Assembly: GCA_050730675.1 (NCBI GenBank)
Contig: JBOHNM010000175.1
Span: 1 to 7,796 of the forward strand
Length of the DNA stretch: 7,796 bases
Reading direction: 5' to 3'
Source of the DNA: JBOHNM01 sp050730675
Lineage (GTDB): Bacteria; Planctomycetota; Phycisphaerae; Phycisphaerales; UBA1924
Shown here: piece by piece, positions 1-6,949 of the stretch
Layout of the letters: every line of letters begins with the position of its first letter
Position numbering within the stretch: the first letter of the stretch is position 1
Position numbers and translations under genes: made by a program
The notes under the pieces: model-generated
Seen by the model: only the letters and a program-made list of their open reading frames with translations
The model's database searches: none
What the model was told of the DNA's origin: nothing

Positions 1-826
1 GGGTGGAATTGGTGAATGCTGCGAGTTTGTTGCCGGTTCCTGAGCGGACCTCGAGCGTGGGGGGGAGGGTGAGACCGGTGAGCGTACGGATGAAGTGATC
101 TGCTTCGAGGACCAGCGGCACAAGTGCGGGGAAGACACGCGGCGTGACGGAGTGGCCGAGGACGCGGGCGAAGACGTAGCCGGAACCGTCAGAGCCGCTG
201 CGGGGGAGGGCCTTGCCGCCGGTGGCGAGGATGATGCGGCGGGCCCGGATGCGCCCCTCGCCAGCGAGCGGGGCCTGGCGCGGATGATCGCTGGATTCGG
301 CGGGCTCGGCGCATTCGGGCGTGGGGCCGGCTTCGAGGATCAAGAAACCGTCGGATTCGCGGCGGATTTCTCCGACGCGACCAATTTCGCCGACCCGCCA
401 GGGGTGGAGGAGTTCCGCGTTTGCGCCGCGGGCCGCGGCGAGCAGGGCATCGAGCACGGTGTGGGCATCGTCGGTGGTGGGGAAGAGCTTGCCGGTCTCT
501 TCGCGTTTGAGCTGCACGCCCAGCTCGTTGAAGAACGCGACGGTCTGCTCGACGGTGAACGATCGCAGCACCTTCTTGATGGCGTTGCGCGATGCGCCCG
601 CGTAGGCGGTTTCGTCCACCGCGTGGTGGGTGACGTTGCAACGGCCGCCGCCGGCGACAAGGATCTTGGCGCCGAGTTTCTTTGCGCCATCGAGGGCGAC
701 GATGCTGAGGGGCAGCTTGGCGGCCAGCGCGGTGCGCCCGGCCCAGATGGCGGCCATGAGGCCGGCGGCGCCGGCACCGATGACCGCGATGTCCACGCTG
801 GGGGGGATGCGTTCCAAGCGGGGCAT
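1..826 (-). CDS. BaiN/YhiN (HI0933) family NAD(P)/FAD-dependent oxidoreductase, C-terminus cut off by window edge
   Basis: Flavoprotein of the HI0933/YhiN/BaiN family, a cytoplasmic FAD-binding protein presumed to reduce an unidentified substrate. About 275 residues are visible of a family length near 400, so the C-terminal third lies outside the window. Seen directly: a Rossmann dinucleotide motif GAGAAG at residues 17-22, then an acidic residue (D46) where the FAD ribose is usually bound, then the family hallmark GAKILVAGGGRCNVTH at about 52-67. A second flavin motif, ATGGKALPRSGSDGSGY, follows further on. The family usually has SGGGRCN; here the Ser is Ala. The ATG at 826 is the only possible start: an in-frame TGA lies 15 bases upstream, and that TGA is itself the stop codon of the preceding DUF418 gene. 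Only a weak AAAG precedes the start, so translation may be coupled to the upstream gene. The family assignment is firm. The substrate is unknown, and bile-acid dehydroxylation (BaiN) should not be assumed. Confidence 0.9.
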   Translation of the reverse strand, partial: MPRLERIPPSVDIAVIGAGAAGLMAAIWAGRTALAAKLPLSIVALDGAKKLGAKILVAGGGRCNVTHHAVDETAYAGASRNAIKKVLRSFTVEQTVAFFNELGVQLKREETGKLFPTTDDAHTVLDALLAAARGANAELLHPWRVGEIGRVGEIRRESDGFLILEAGPTPECAEPAESSDHPRQAPLAGEGRIRARRIILATGGKALPRSGSDGSGYVFARVLGHSVTPRVFPALVPLVLEADHFIRTLTGLTLPPTLEVRSGTGNKLAAFTNST

Positions 827-838
827 CTTTGACGCGGT

Positions 839-2293
839 TCACGCGACGGGCGCGGTGGCGGTGGCGGTGGCGGTTCGCCGCATCGGTTGGAGCTTGAGGT
901 AGGTCATGGAGCGCCAGAGCCATTCCATGGGACCGAAACGGAAGTAGCGGAGCCACAGAACGCTGAAGACAAGTTGGCAGGCGTAAACACCGACAACAAG
1001 GGTCGCGCGCTCGACGCGATCGAAGGTGCCGAACTGGGCGAGGCCCCAGTGGTACATGACGAAGCCGGCGATGACAGATTGGAAGAGGTAGTTGGTAAGG
1101 GCCATGCGGCCGGTCGCGGCGAGGACGCCGGTGATGCGGGCGAGGCGGCCGGAGTCGCAGAGCCAGGCCATCGCGCCGAAGTAGCCAAGAGCCACCAGAG
1201 TCGGAACGATGAACATGCCGACGGAATTGAGCAGGGCCATGCCGCGGACACCGAACATGATCGGCGCAAATGAGATCAAGACCGCAACGGGGATGCCCAG
1301 TCCCAATCCCCAGATGGCGAAGCGACGGCGCCACACGGCGCGGTCGGCGTCGAAGATGCGGAGCTTGACGAGCGCGGCGCCGATGCAGAACATCGCCAGC
1401 ACGTGCCAGAGGAAACTGAAGATCGAGAACATGAACATCATGAACCAGAAGAGGAGTCGCACGAGCATGGCCTGCATGAACGGTCCGTCGCGGAAGGCTT
1501 CGGCCTCGGCCGCGTTCCATGTGCGTGTGGCGGGATTGTCGGGCGACTGAGCGGCCTCGCCGCTGGGGCCGCCTGGGCCGCCGAATGTGCCCTGCATCGT
1601 GCGAGGATTGAAAAGGCGCTCGATGGGCGTGCGGCGTTCCATGGCCTCCGGATCGATATCTCCCGCCGTTTGAGAGACGCCCGGTGCGGCCGGCTCGGGT
1701 GCGGGCTCGCCGCGCAGGCCGCCAGGACCCGAGAGCACCATTGCTACGCCCAGTGCGGTACCCAGAAGCGTGCCGAGACCGATGATGCCCGCCGCGATCC
1801 CGAGCAGCCACTTGGCGCTCAGACGAGAGAGGAGCAGCAGGACAAAGCCGGCCATGGCGTAGAAGAGGAGGATGTCGCCGTACCAGAGGAAAACGATGTG
1901 CAGGAGACCGAACAGTGCCAGCGCCGCTAGGCGCCGGAGGTAGAGCGGGAAGAAACTCCGACCGGCGCTCTTGGCGCGGCCCATCTGCAGGGCCAGGCCC
2001 ATTCCGAACAGCAGCGAGAAGAGTGGGTAGGACTTGCTCTGACAGAAGATCGATGTGAAGTAGAAGACCGCCACGCCGCCGGGCGATGTGCCGGCGGGCG
2101 GGGTCATCTCGAAGAAGTCGAGGAAACTGGCCGCGAAGAACTGGATGTTGACCATGAAGATGCCGAGGAGCGCCAGGCCGCGGGCGGTGTCCATGGCGAG
2201 GTGGCGCGTGGCTTCGGGGACGGGGCTGCCGACGGCGCGAGAACCTCCGATTGCCGGAGTCTGCGGCGGTGCGGATTGGAAGTCGGTGTTCAT
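839..2293 (-). CDS. DUF418 domain-containing multi-pass membrane protein (YeiB-like)
   Basis: Integral inner-membrane protein of 484 residues with the DUF418/YeiB pattern; the biochemical role of the family is not established. Visible family marks are the N-terminal DTARGLALLGIFMVN (about 35-49), SYPLFSLLFGMGLALQMGRA (88-107), the RRLAALALFGLLHIVFLWYGDILLFYA stretch (120-146), and the C-terminal DUF418 domain with GRMALTNYLFQSVI (395-408), an RFGPMEWLWRS motif (452-462) and a final basic QPMRR. Roughly nine to eleven hydrophobic segments can be drawn. Between about 187 and 275 lies a hydrophilic Pro/Gly/Ala/Glu-rich loop, probably extracytoplasmic, that makes this protein roughly 100 residues longer than Escherichia coli YeiB as I recall it. 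The ATG start has an AAGG 8 bases upstream, and the gap to the preceding gene is 12 bases, so both belong to one transcript. The last codons form an Ala-Thr repeat. DUF418 is thought to be distantly related to acyltransferase-3-like membrane proteins, but acyl transfer here is speculation. Confidence 0.88.
   Translation of the reverse strand: MNTDFQSAPPQTPAIGGSRAVGSPVPEATRHLAMDTARGLALLGIFMVNIQFFAASFLDFFEMTPPAGTSPGGVAVFYFTSIFCQSKSYPLFSLLFGMGLALQMGRAKSAGRSFFPLYLRRLAALALFGLLHIVFLWYGDILLFYAMAGFVLLLLSRLSAKWLLGIAAGIIGLGTLLGTALGVAMVLSGPGGLRGEPAPEPAAPGVSQTAGDIDPEAMERRTPIERLFNPRTMQGTFGGPGGPSGEAAQSPDNPATRTWNAAEAEAFRDGPFMQAMLVRLLFWFMMFMFSIFSFLWHVLAMFCIGAALVKLRIFDADRAVWRRRFAIWGLGLGIPVAVLISFAPIMFGVRGMALLNSVGMFIVPTLVALGYFGAMAWLCDSGRLARITGVLAATGRMALTNYLFQSVIAGFVMYHWGLAQFGTFDRVERATLVVGVYACQLVFSVLWLRYFRFGPMEWLWRSMTYLKLQPMRRTATATATAPVA
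853..876. repeat. Imperfect CGGTGG hexanucleotide tandem repeat at the 3' end of the DUF418 gene
   Basis: Three exact plus-strand CGGTGG units (853-870) are followed by a partial fourth, CGGTTC. On the coding strand they encode the Thr-Ala alternation at residues 474-480 of the DUF418 protein. Because the unit is six bases long, gain or loss of units would change the tail length without shifting the frame. Confidence 0.7.
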
Positions 2294-2305
2294 GCCCAGC
2301 GCCTT

Positions 2306-2797
2306 TCAGCGAAGGACGAAGGGGAGGACGAGCAGGCCGATGTTGCCGAGGGTGGTGAGACTACCGAGGCTGATGGCCACAATCGCGTGGGCCATGCCCT
2401 TGCGGCGGTTGTCGTCCTTGTAGGCCTTGACGCCGTAGATGCCGAGGATGACGGCGGTGGGGCCGAGGATCAGGGCGAGGAGGGGAATGAGCGACCCCAC
2501 GGAAATGTAGTAGCCGACGAGGGCGGGCGCGTTGCGGTAGGGGATGAGACCGGAAATCGGCGAGTCGGCCGGCGCGCTGGCGATCGCTCCCGGCTGGGTG
2601 GGGGGCGCGGCCGCGACAGCGAGGGCGGCAAGCTGCGGGTGGCGGCCGGCGGGCATCGGCGGTGAGCCGGCCTCGGAAACGGTTGCGTCCGCCGGGATCC
2701 GCCCCTGACGGGCCCACTCGACAATGGTCTCCATCGGCGCGGGTCCGAAGGTGCGGCCGTCGGGGAATTGCAGTGTGACGCCGGGCGTATCGCTCAC
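2306..2797 (-). CDS. GYF_2 domain + DUF4190-like small membrane protein
   Basis: Protein of 163 residues with two parts. Residues about 8-55 look like a GYF_2 domain, a small fold thought to bind peptides, with FPDGRTFGPAPMETIVEWARQGRI (11-34) containing the expected FGP turn and central Trp28. An Ala/Pro-rich linker (about 57-82) follows. Residues about 90-163 carry hydrophobic stretches around ALVGYYISVGSLIPLLALIL, AVILGIYGVKAY and a C-terminal one ending LVLPFVLR, resembling DUF4190, with a charged KDDNRRKG turn between membrane segments. This suggests a cytoplasmic sensor-like domain tethered to the membrane; the partner is unknown. The start is GTG at 2797, supported by an AGGAG ribosome binding site 6 bases upstream. 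The gene lies 19 bases after the DUF4870-like gene and 12 bases before the DUF418 gene. GYF_2 plus small membrane domain is common in Planctomycetota in my experience, which supports the lineage guess. The domain calls are good; the function is unknown. Confidence 0.83.
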   Translation of the reverse strand: MSDTPGVTLQFPDGRTFGPAPMETIVEWARQGRIPADATVSEAGSPPMPAGRHPQLAALAVAAAPPTQPGAIASAPADSPISGLIPYRNAPALVGYYISVGSLIPLLALILGPTAVILGIYGVKAYKDDNRRKGMAHAIVAISLGSLTTLGNIGLLVLPFVLR

Positions 2798-2803
2798 GGG
2801 TGA

Positions 2804-2808
2804 CTCCT
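2804..2808 (-). promoter_or_regulatory. Ribosome binding site of the GYF_2 gene
   Basis: AGGAG on the minus strand, 6 bases upstream of the GTG codon at 2797. It decides that this GTG is the start. Confidence 0.7.
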
Positions 2809-2816
2809 GCTCAGGT

Positions 2817-3254
2817 TCAGTTGGTTGCGGGGGGGCCGCCGAACCATTTCTCGCCGAGTCCGCCGATGAGCGGCATGGGCTTGTAGAGGCCCTTGGAAGC
2901 GTTCATGACACCGAAGATATTCAGCACCAAGGCACCGATGTTGACCGCGATGAGCAGCGGCACACCAACGCAGACAAAGCAAAGTGGTATGCAGACGAGA
3001 GAGAGGACAATGGCGGCAAGCCACAGCATGAGGCATTGGCGCGCGTGGTAGAGTGAGAACGCATTGTCCTTTGAAAACAGTGGGATCAAGAAGAACGGCA
3101 GCTTCACGAATGTGAGCGCGTACGACAGGATCGCCATCGTCTTGCCGGCCTCGACCTCCGGCCCTGGCGCCGGGATGGGTTTGAGGGGGATGTCGCCGGA
3201 GTTTGGGTCCATGGGCGTGTTGGTGTCATCGGGCGGCGGGCTGTTGTCGGACAC
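2817..3254 (-). CDS. Small Tic20/DUF4870-like membrane protein
   Basis: Protein of 145 residues. The first 35 or so are hydrophilic and rich in Pro and Asp and look disordered. Three hydrophobic segments follow (about 39-60, 74-92, 93-117). The loop FSKDNAFSLYHARQCLMLW (60-78), with a charged lead, a conserved-type H-A-R-Q pattern and then a long helix, is the feature typical of DUF4870/Tic20-like proteins. So is the later GLYKPMPLIGGLGEKWF (122-138), which resembles the family's amphipathic 'PLIG' end. No enzymatic motif is visible, and its function is unknown. The start is GTG at 3254 with AAGGAG 6 bases upstream. It is the first gene of the four-gene minus-strand cluster, and the 91-base gap before it is the most likely place for that cluster's promoter. 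The family assignment rests on pattern recognition only; TM2-like or other small DUF families are the alternatives. Confidence 0.78.
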   Translation of the reverse strand: MSDNSPPPDDTNTPMDPNSGDIPLKPIPAPGPEVEAGKTMAILSYALTFVKLPFFLIPLFSKDNAFSLYHARQCLMLWLAAIVLSLVCIPLCFVCVGVPLLIAVNIGALVLNIFGVMNASKGLYKPMPLIGGLGEKWFGGPPATN

Positions 3255-3260
3255 GATGCG

Positions 3261-3266
3261 CTCCTT
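3261..3266 (-). promoter_or_regulatory. Ribosome binding site of the DUF4870-like gene
   Basis: AAGGAG on the minus strand, 6 bases upstream of the GTG at 3254, the strongest Shine-Dalgarno match in the window. It directly abuts a CCGCAC that is complementary to the GTGCGG of the palindrome just upstream, so it could be affected by RNA folding. Confidence 0.72.
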
Positions 3267-3280
3267 GTGCGGCAGCCGGT

Positions 3281-3292
3281 GTGCGGCCGCAC
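3281..3292. repeat. 12-base perfect palindrome in the leader of the DUF4870-like gene
   Basis: GTGCGGCCGCAC is a perfect inverted repeat centred on a NotI-type GCGGCCGC core. It lies 26 bases upstream of the GTG start at 3254. It could be a protein binding site or fold as a short leader hairpin. Confidence 0.6.
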
Positions 3293-3314
3293 GATGGTCA
3301 TTTTCTTGGAAGCT

Positions 3315-3343
3315 AGCCTAACGCCTTGCGGCCGCGGCCGCAA
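3315..3343 (-). promoter_or_regulatory. Possible weak sigma-70-type promoter for the four-gene minus-strand cluster
   Basis: On the minus strand TTGCGG (3338-3343) and TAGGCT (3315-3320) are separated by 17 bases, each matching three of six consensus bases including the most important ones. The -35 element falls inside the 18-base palindrome. The placement in the only sizeable gap upstream of the cluster is right, but the match is weak and chance is a real possibility. Confidence 0.2.
3326..3343. repeat. 18-base perfect palindrome just after the prfA stop codon
   Basis: TTGCGGCCGCGGCCGCAA reads the same on both strands and contains two overlapping NotI-type octamers. It begins 2 bases after the prfA TGA. 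As RNA it can form a 7-base-pair GC-rich stem with a tetraloop, so it may stabilise or help terminate the prfA transcript. No T-run follows on the minus strand, so it is not a classical intrinsic terminator. It could equally be an operator for the next gene. Confidence 0.6.
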
Positions 3344-3345
3344 CG

Positions 3346-4464
3346 TCACAATTGCGCCAGCCGCTGCTGGGTCTGCTGCTCGACAAGGGCGGTGTGCAGC
3401 TCGTTCATATCGCCGTTGAGGAGGTCGCGGAGCTGGTATTCGCCGGGGAGGCGCTCGTCGGCGACGATTCCTTCTTTGTAGCGGTAGGTGCGGATTTTTT
3501 CGGAACGATCGCCGCCGCCGATCTGAGCGGTGCGGGCGGCGGAGCGTTCGGCGTGCTTCTTCTGGCGCTCGAGTTCGTGCAGCTTGGTCATCAGCAGGCG
3601 CTTGGCGAGTTCGCGGTTCTGCTGCTGGCTCTTGCTCACCTGCATGCGGATGACGATGCCGCTGGGCTTGTGGTGGAGCTGCACGGCGGTGGCGACCTTG
3701 TTGACATTCTGCCCGCCGGGACCCTGGCTGGTGGTGACGTTCTCGATGACGTCCTTGGCCCAGTCGATTTTGATATCGACCTCTTCGGGCTCGGGAAGGA
3801 CGGCGACGGTGGCGGTGGAGGTGTGGATGCGTCCCTGCGCTTCGGTGGCGGGCACGCGCTTGACGGAATGGACGCCGGCCTCGAAATTGAGGGCGGTCCA
3901 GACGCCGGGGCCGCGGACATTGAGCGTGGCCGAGCGGATGCCACCCGCGCCGGCCTCGGTGGCGAGGTCGAGGACTTCGACGGACCAGCCGCGCTTGGCC
4001 GCGGCTTTCTGGTACATCTCGAGCAGGTCACGGGCCCAGAGGGCGGCCTCATCGCCGCCGGTGCCGGCGCGGACTTCGAGGATGACCGAGCCGACGCGGT
4101 TGTCTTCGCTGTTGACCAGGCCGGCGAGCGTGCCGGCCAGGAGCTGCGCGGACTTGGATTCGAGGGCGGGGATCTCGTCGCGGGCCATGCGGGCGAGTTC
4201 GGCATCCGCGCCGGCGGCAACTTCGCGCAGCTCGGTCAGTTCGGCCTGAAGGCGGGAGAGTTCGCGGACGCTGGTGGCGATGGGCTCCAGCGTGGTGCGC
4301 CGGATGGAGAGCTCGCGGACGCGCCGGTGGTCGGAGACGACGTCGGGGTCTTCGAGCATCGCGCCGATCGCCCGCTCATCGGCCTCGAGGCCGATGAGTT
4401 TCTGCCACGCCGCGGGCGCGACGCCGGGAGGGGCGGTCGAGGTTGAATCGGGTCCTGCGGGCAT
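3346..4464 (-). CDS. prfA: Peptide chain release factor 1 (RF1)
   Basis: Class I release factor that reads UAA and UAG in the ribosomal A site and triggers hydrolysis of peptidyl-tRNA. With the start chosen here it has 372 residues, close to the usual 360. Residues 132-140 are RAGTGGDEA, the conserved domain 2 entry. The stop-codon-reading tripeptide at 205-207, within HSVKRVPATEAQGRIHTS, is PAT, which marks RF1 rather than RF2 (SPF). The catalytic GGQ is at 250-252. The longer start at 4521 adds 19 unconserved residues (MWPDRDAPLSAPP...) and leaves only 26 bases to the divergent gene. The ATG at 4464 fits the alignment with E. coli RF1 better and leaves 83 bases for promoters, but neither start has a good ribosome binding site. 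The GGQ domain is unusual: GPGGQNVNKV replaces the usual GAGGQHVN, and RTYRYKEGIVADERL replaces the RTYNFP...TDHRI pattern. No prmC methyltransferase gene follows, unlike in many bacteria. Confidence 0.95.
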   Translation of the reverse strand: MPAGPDSTSTAPPGVAPAAWQKLIGLEADERAIGAMLEDPDVVSDHRRVRELSIRRTTLEPIATSVRELSRLQAELTELREVAAGADAELARMARDEIPALESKSAQLLAGTLAGLVNSEDNRVGSVILEVRAGTGGDEAALWARDLLEMYQKAAAKRGWSVEVLDLATEAGAGGIRSATLNVRGPGVWTALNFEAGVHSVKRVPATEAQGRIHTSTATVAVLPEPEEVDIKIDWAKDVIENVTTSQGPGGQNVNKVATAVQLHHKPSGIVIRMQVSKSQQQNRELAKRLLMTKLHELERQKKHAERSAARTAQIGGGDRSEKIRTYRYKEGIVADERLPGEYQLRDLLNGDMNELHTALVEQQTQQRLAQL

Positions 4465-4547
4465 GCGGGCAAGCGTATGGAGCGGCGGTGCGGAGAGCGG
4501 CGCGTCGCGATCTGGCCACATAGACTCGTCGGCACCGGGAGACCGCC
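4465..4547. promoter_or_regulatory. Divergent intergenic region between prfA and the exporter operon
   Basis: These 83 bases separate the starts of two divergent transcripts and should hold both promoters. The best plus-strand -10 candidate is TAGACT at 4521-4526 (four of six matches), but no convincing -35 box lies at the right distance. On the minus strand nothing better than TATGTG or TACGCT appears. The region is GC-rich and has no notable long repeat. The role is inferred from gene layout. If prfA starts at 4521 instead, the region shrinks to 26 bases. Confidence 0.35.
4537..4541 (+). promoter_or_regulatory. Ribosome binding site fixing a TTG start for the ABC ATPase
   Basis: GGGAG lies 6 bases before TTG at 4548. 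The frame is closed by a TAG at 4521-4523, and no other start codon lies between that TAG and the TTG. Confidence 0.7.
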
Positions 4548-5518
<971 letters not shown>

Positions 5519-5522
<4 letters not shown>

Positions 5523-6949
5523 TCCGGATGTGGTACGTGGCCTGGCGAGAGTTCACCTCGGTCGTTTTGACCAAGGGGTTCATCATCGGCATCCTCCTGA
5601 CGCCGGCGCTCATCGCGGTGGCGGCAGGAGGCGCGGCGCTGGCGTCGCGACTCGGCGCGCCGAGGATCGAAGGGCGTGTCGCCGTCGTGGATCAATCCGG
5701 CGCGGTAGGGGTATTGATCGAGAAGGCATTCTCTCCCGAAGGTGTGAAAAGCGAAGCGGAAGGGGACCAAGCTCGGATCAACAAGGTGATCGACGAGCAA
5801 GTCACGGCGAAATTCCCTCCCGACACGGCGGCGATGGCCAAGCAGCAGATCTCGTCGGGGGTGCAGCAGGCGAAGCAGCCGGTACAGATCGATGTTGAGC
5901 TTGTTCCTGCGGGCGCCGACATCGAGAAGCTGAAGGCCGTGGTGCGGAGCGCAGATATTCACGCCGACAGGGGGCCGGGCGGCGCCAAGCCGCTGCTCGG
6001 CGTGGTCGTCATCTCCGCGGCGTCGGTCACGCCTGCCGCCGATGGCGGCTACGCAACGTTCGAAGTGTTCCTGCCGCCGAAGCTCGATTTCCAGGTCCAG
6101 CAGCAGATCGAGCGGCGGGTGGGCGGGGCGATTGTCGATGCGCGGCTGGCCACCGACGAACGCGTCAAGGCCAGCAGGCTCACGCCCGACTCGCTCCGCA
6201 AGATGCTCGCCCGCCCCGATGCCAAGTCGGTGACACTCACCAGCGAGGGGCAGCGTGAGTCCGTGGGCGGTCTTCAGATGCTCCTGCCGTTGGGGTTCAT
6301 GCTGCTGCTGATGATCTCGGTCATGACGGCCGGGCAGTACCTGATGACGGCCCTGATCGAAGAGAAGAGCAGCCGCGTGATGGAGGTGCTGTTGAGCGCC
6401 GTCTCGCCGATGCAGTTGATGGTCGGGAAGATCCTCGGCCAGATGACCGTGGCGCTGCTGATCATGGTGGTCTATGGCGGGTTGGGGATCTCGGGGCTGG
6501 TGGTCTTCGCGCTCATGGACCTGATCGAGCCCATCAAGCTCGTCTGGTTTGTCTGCTTCTTCTTCATCGCGTTCTTCACGGTGGCCTCGATGATGGCCGC
6601 CATCGGCGCCGCGGTGAACGAGATGCGCGAGGCGCAGACGCTGCTGACGCCGGTGATGATGGTGGTCATGCTGCCGTGGTTCCTCTGGCTACCCATCCAG
6701 CGTGCGCCGAACTCCACCTTCGCAACTGTGCTCAGTTTTGTGCCACTCGTTAACCCCTTTGTGATGGTGCTCCGCCTTGGCGGATCCGAGCCCGTCCCCC
6801 TCTGGCAGGTGCCGCTGTCGCTCGCCGTCGGTCTGGCGTCGGTGGTCTTCATGGCGTGGGCTGCCGCCAAGATCTTCCGGATCGGTGTGCTCATGTACGG
6901 CAAGCCGCCGAACCTCGCCACGCTCATCAAGTGGGTCCGGATGGCATGA
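5519..6949 (+). CDS. ABC-2 type transporter permease, NatB-like
   Basis: Membrane subunit of 476 residues that pairs with the ATPase encoded just upstream. The layout is typical of the ABC2_membrane_3/NatB group. There is a short cytoplasmic start (MWYVAWREFTSVVLTKGF), a first membrane segment at about 21-43, then a large extracytoplasmic domain (about 45-250). A block of five or six membrane segments follows (about 252-276, 305-333, 340-363, 374-393, 402-420 and 430-453). The hallmark cytoplasmic coupling segment EEKSSRVMEVLLSAVSPMQLMVGKILGQ lies at 281-308. The ectodomain contains a Gln-rich, probably helical part around 103-121. The GTG at 5519 overlaps the ATPase stop codon (GTGA); ATG at 5528 is an alternative start three codons in. 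The gene ends in ATGA, overlapping the methyltransferase start. No substrate-specific motif could be recognised. Confidence 0.92.

Noticed and set aside
189..1811. Open frame of 540 codons on the minus strand, across the BaiN-like and DUF418 genes
   Set aside because: It is rich in Arg, His, Pro and Gly with no recognisable domain and overlaps two genes with clear family motifs in another frame. It is a by-product of high GC content.
3326..3343. Intrinsic terminator of prfA
   Set aside because: The palindrome could form a GC-rich hairpin, but no T-run follows on the minus strand, so I list it only as an inverted repeat.
3352..4446. Open frame of 364 codons on the plus strand, antisense to prfA
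   Set aside because: Low-complexity Gly/Ala/Asp-rich translation without motifs, mirroring the codon pattern of prfA on the other strand.
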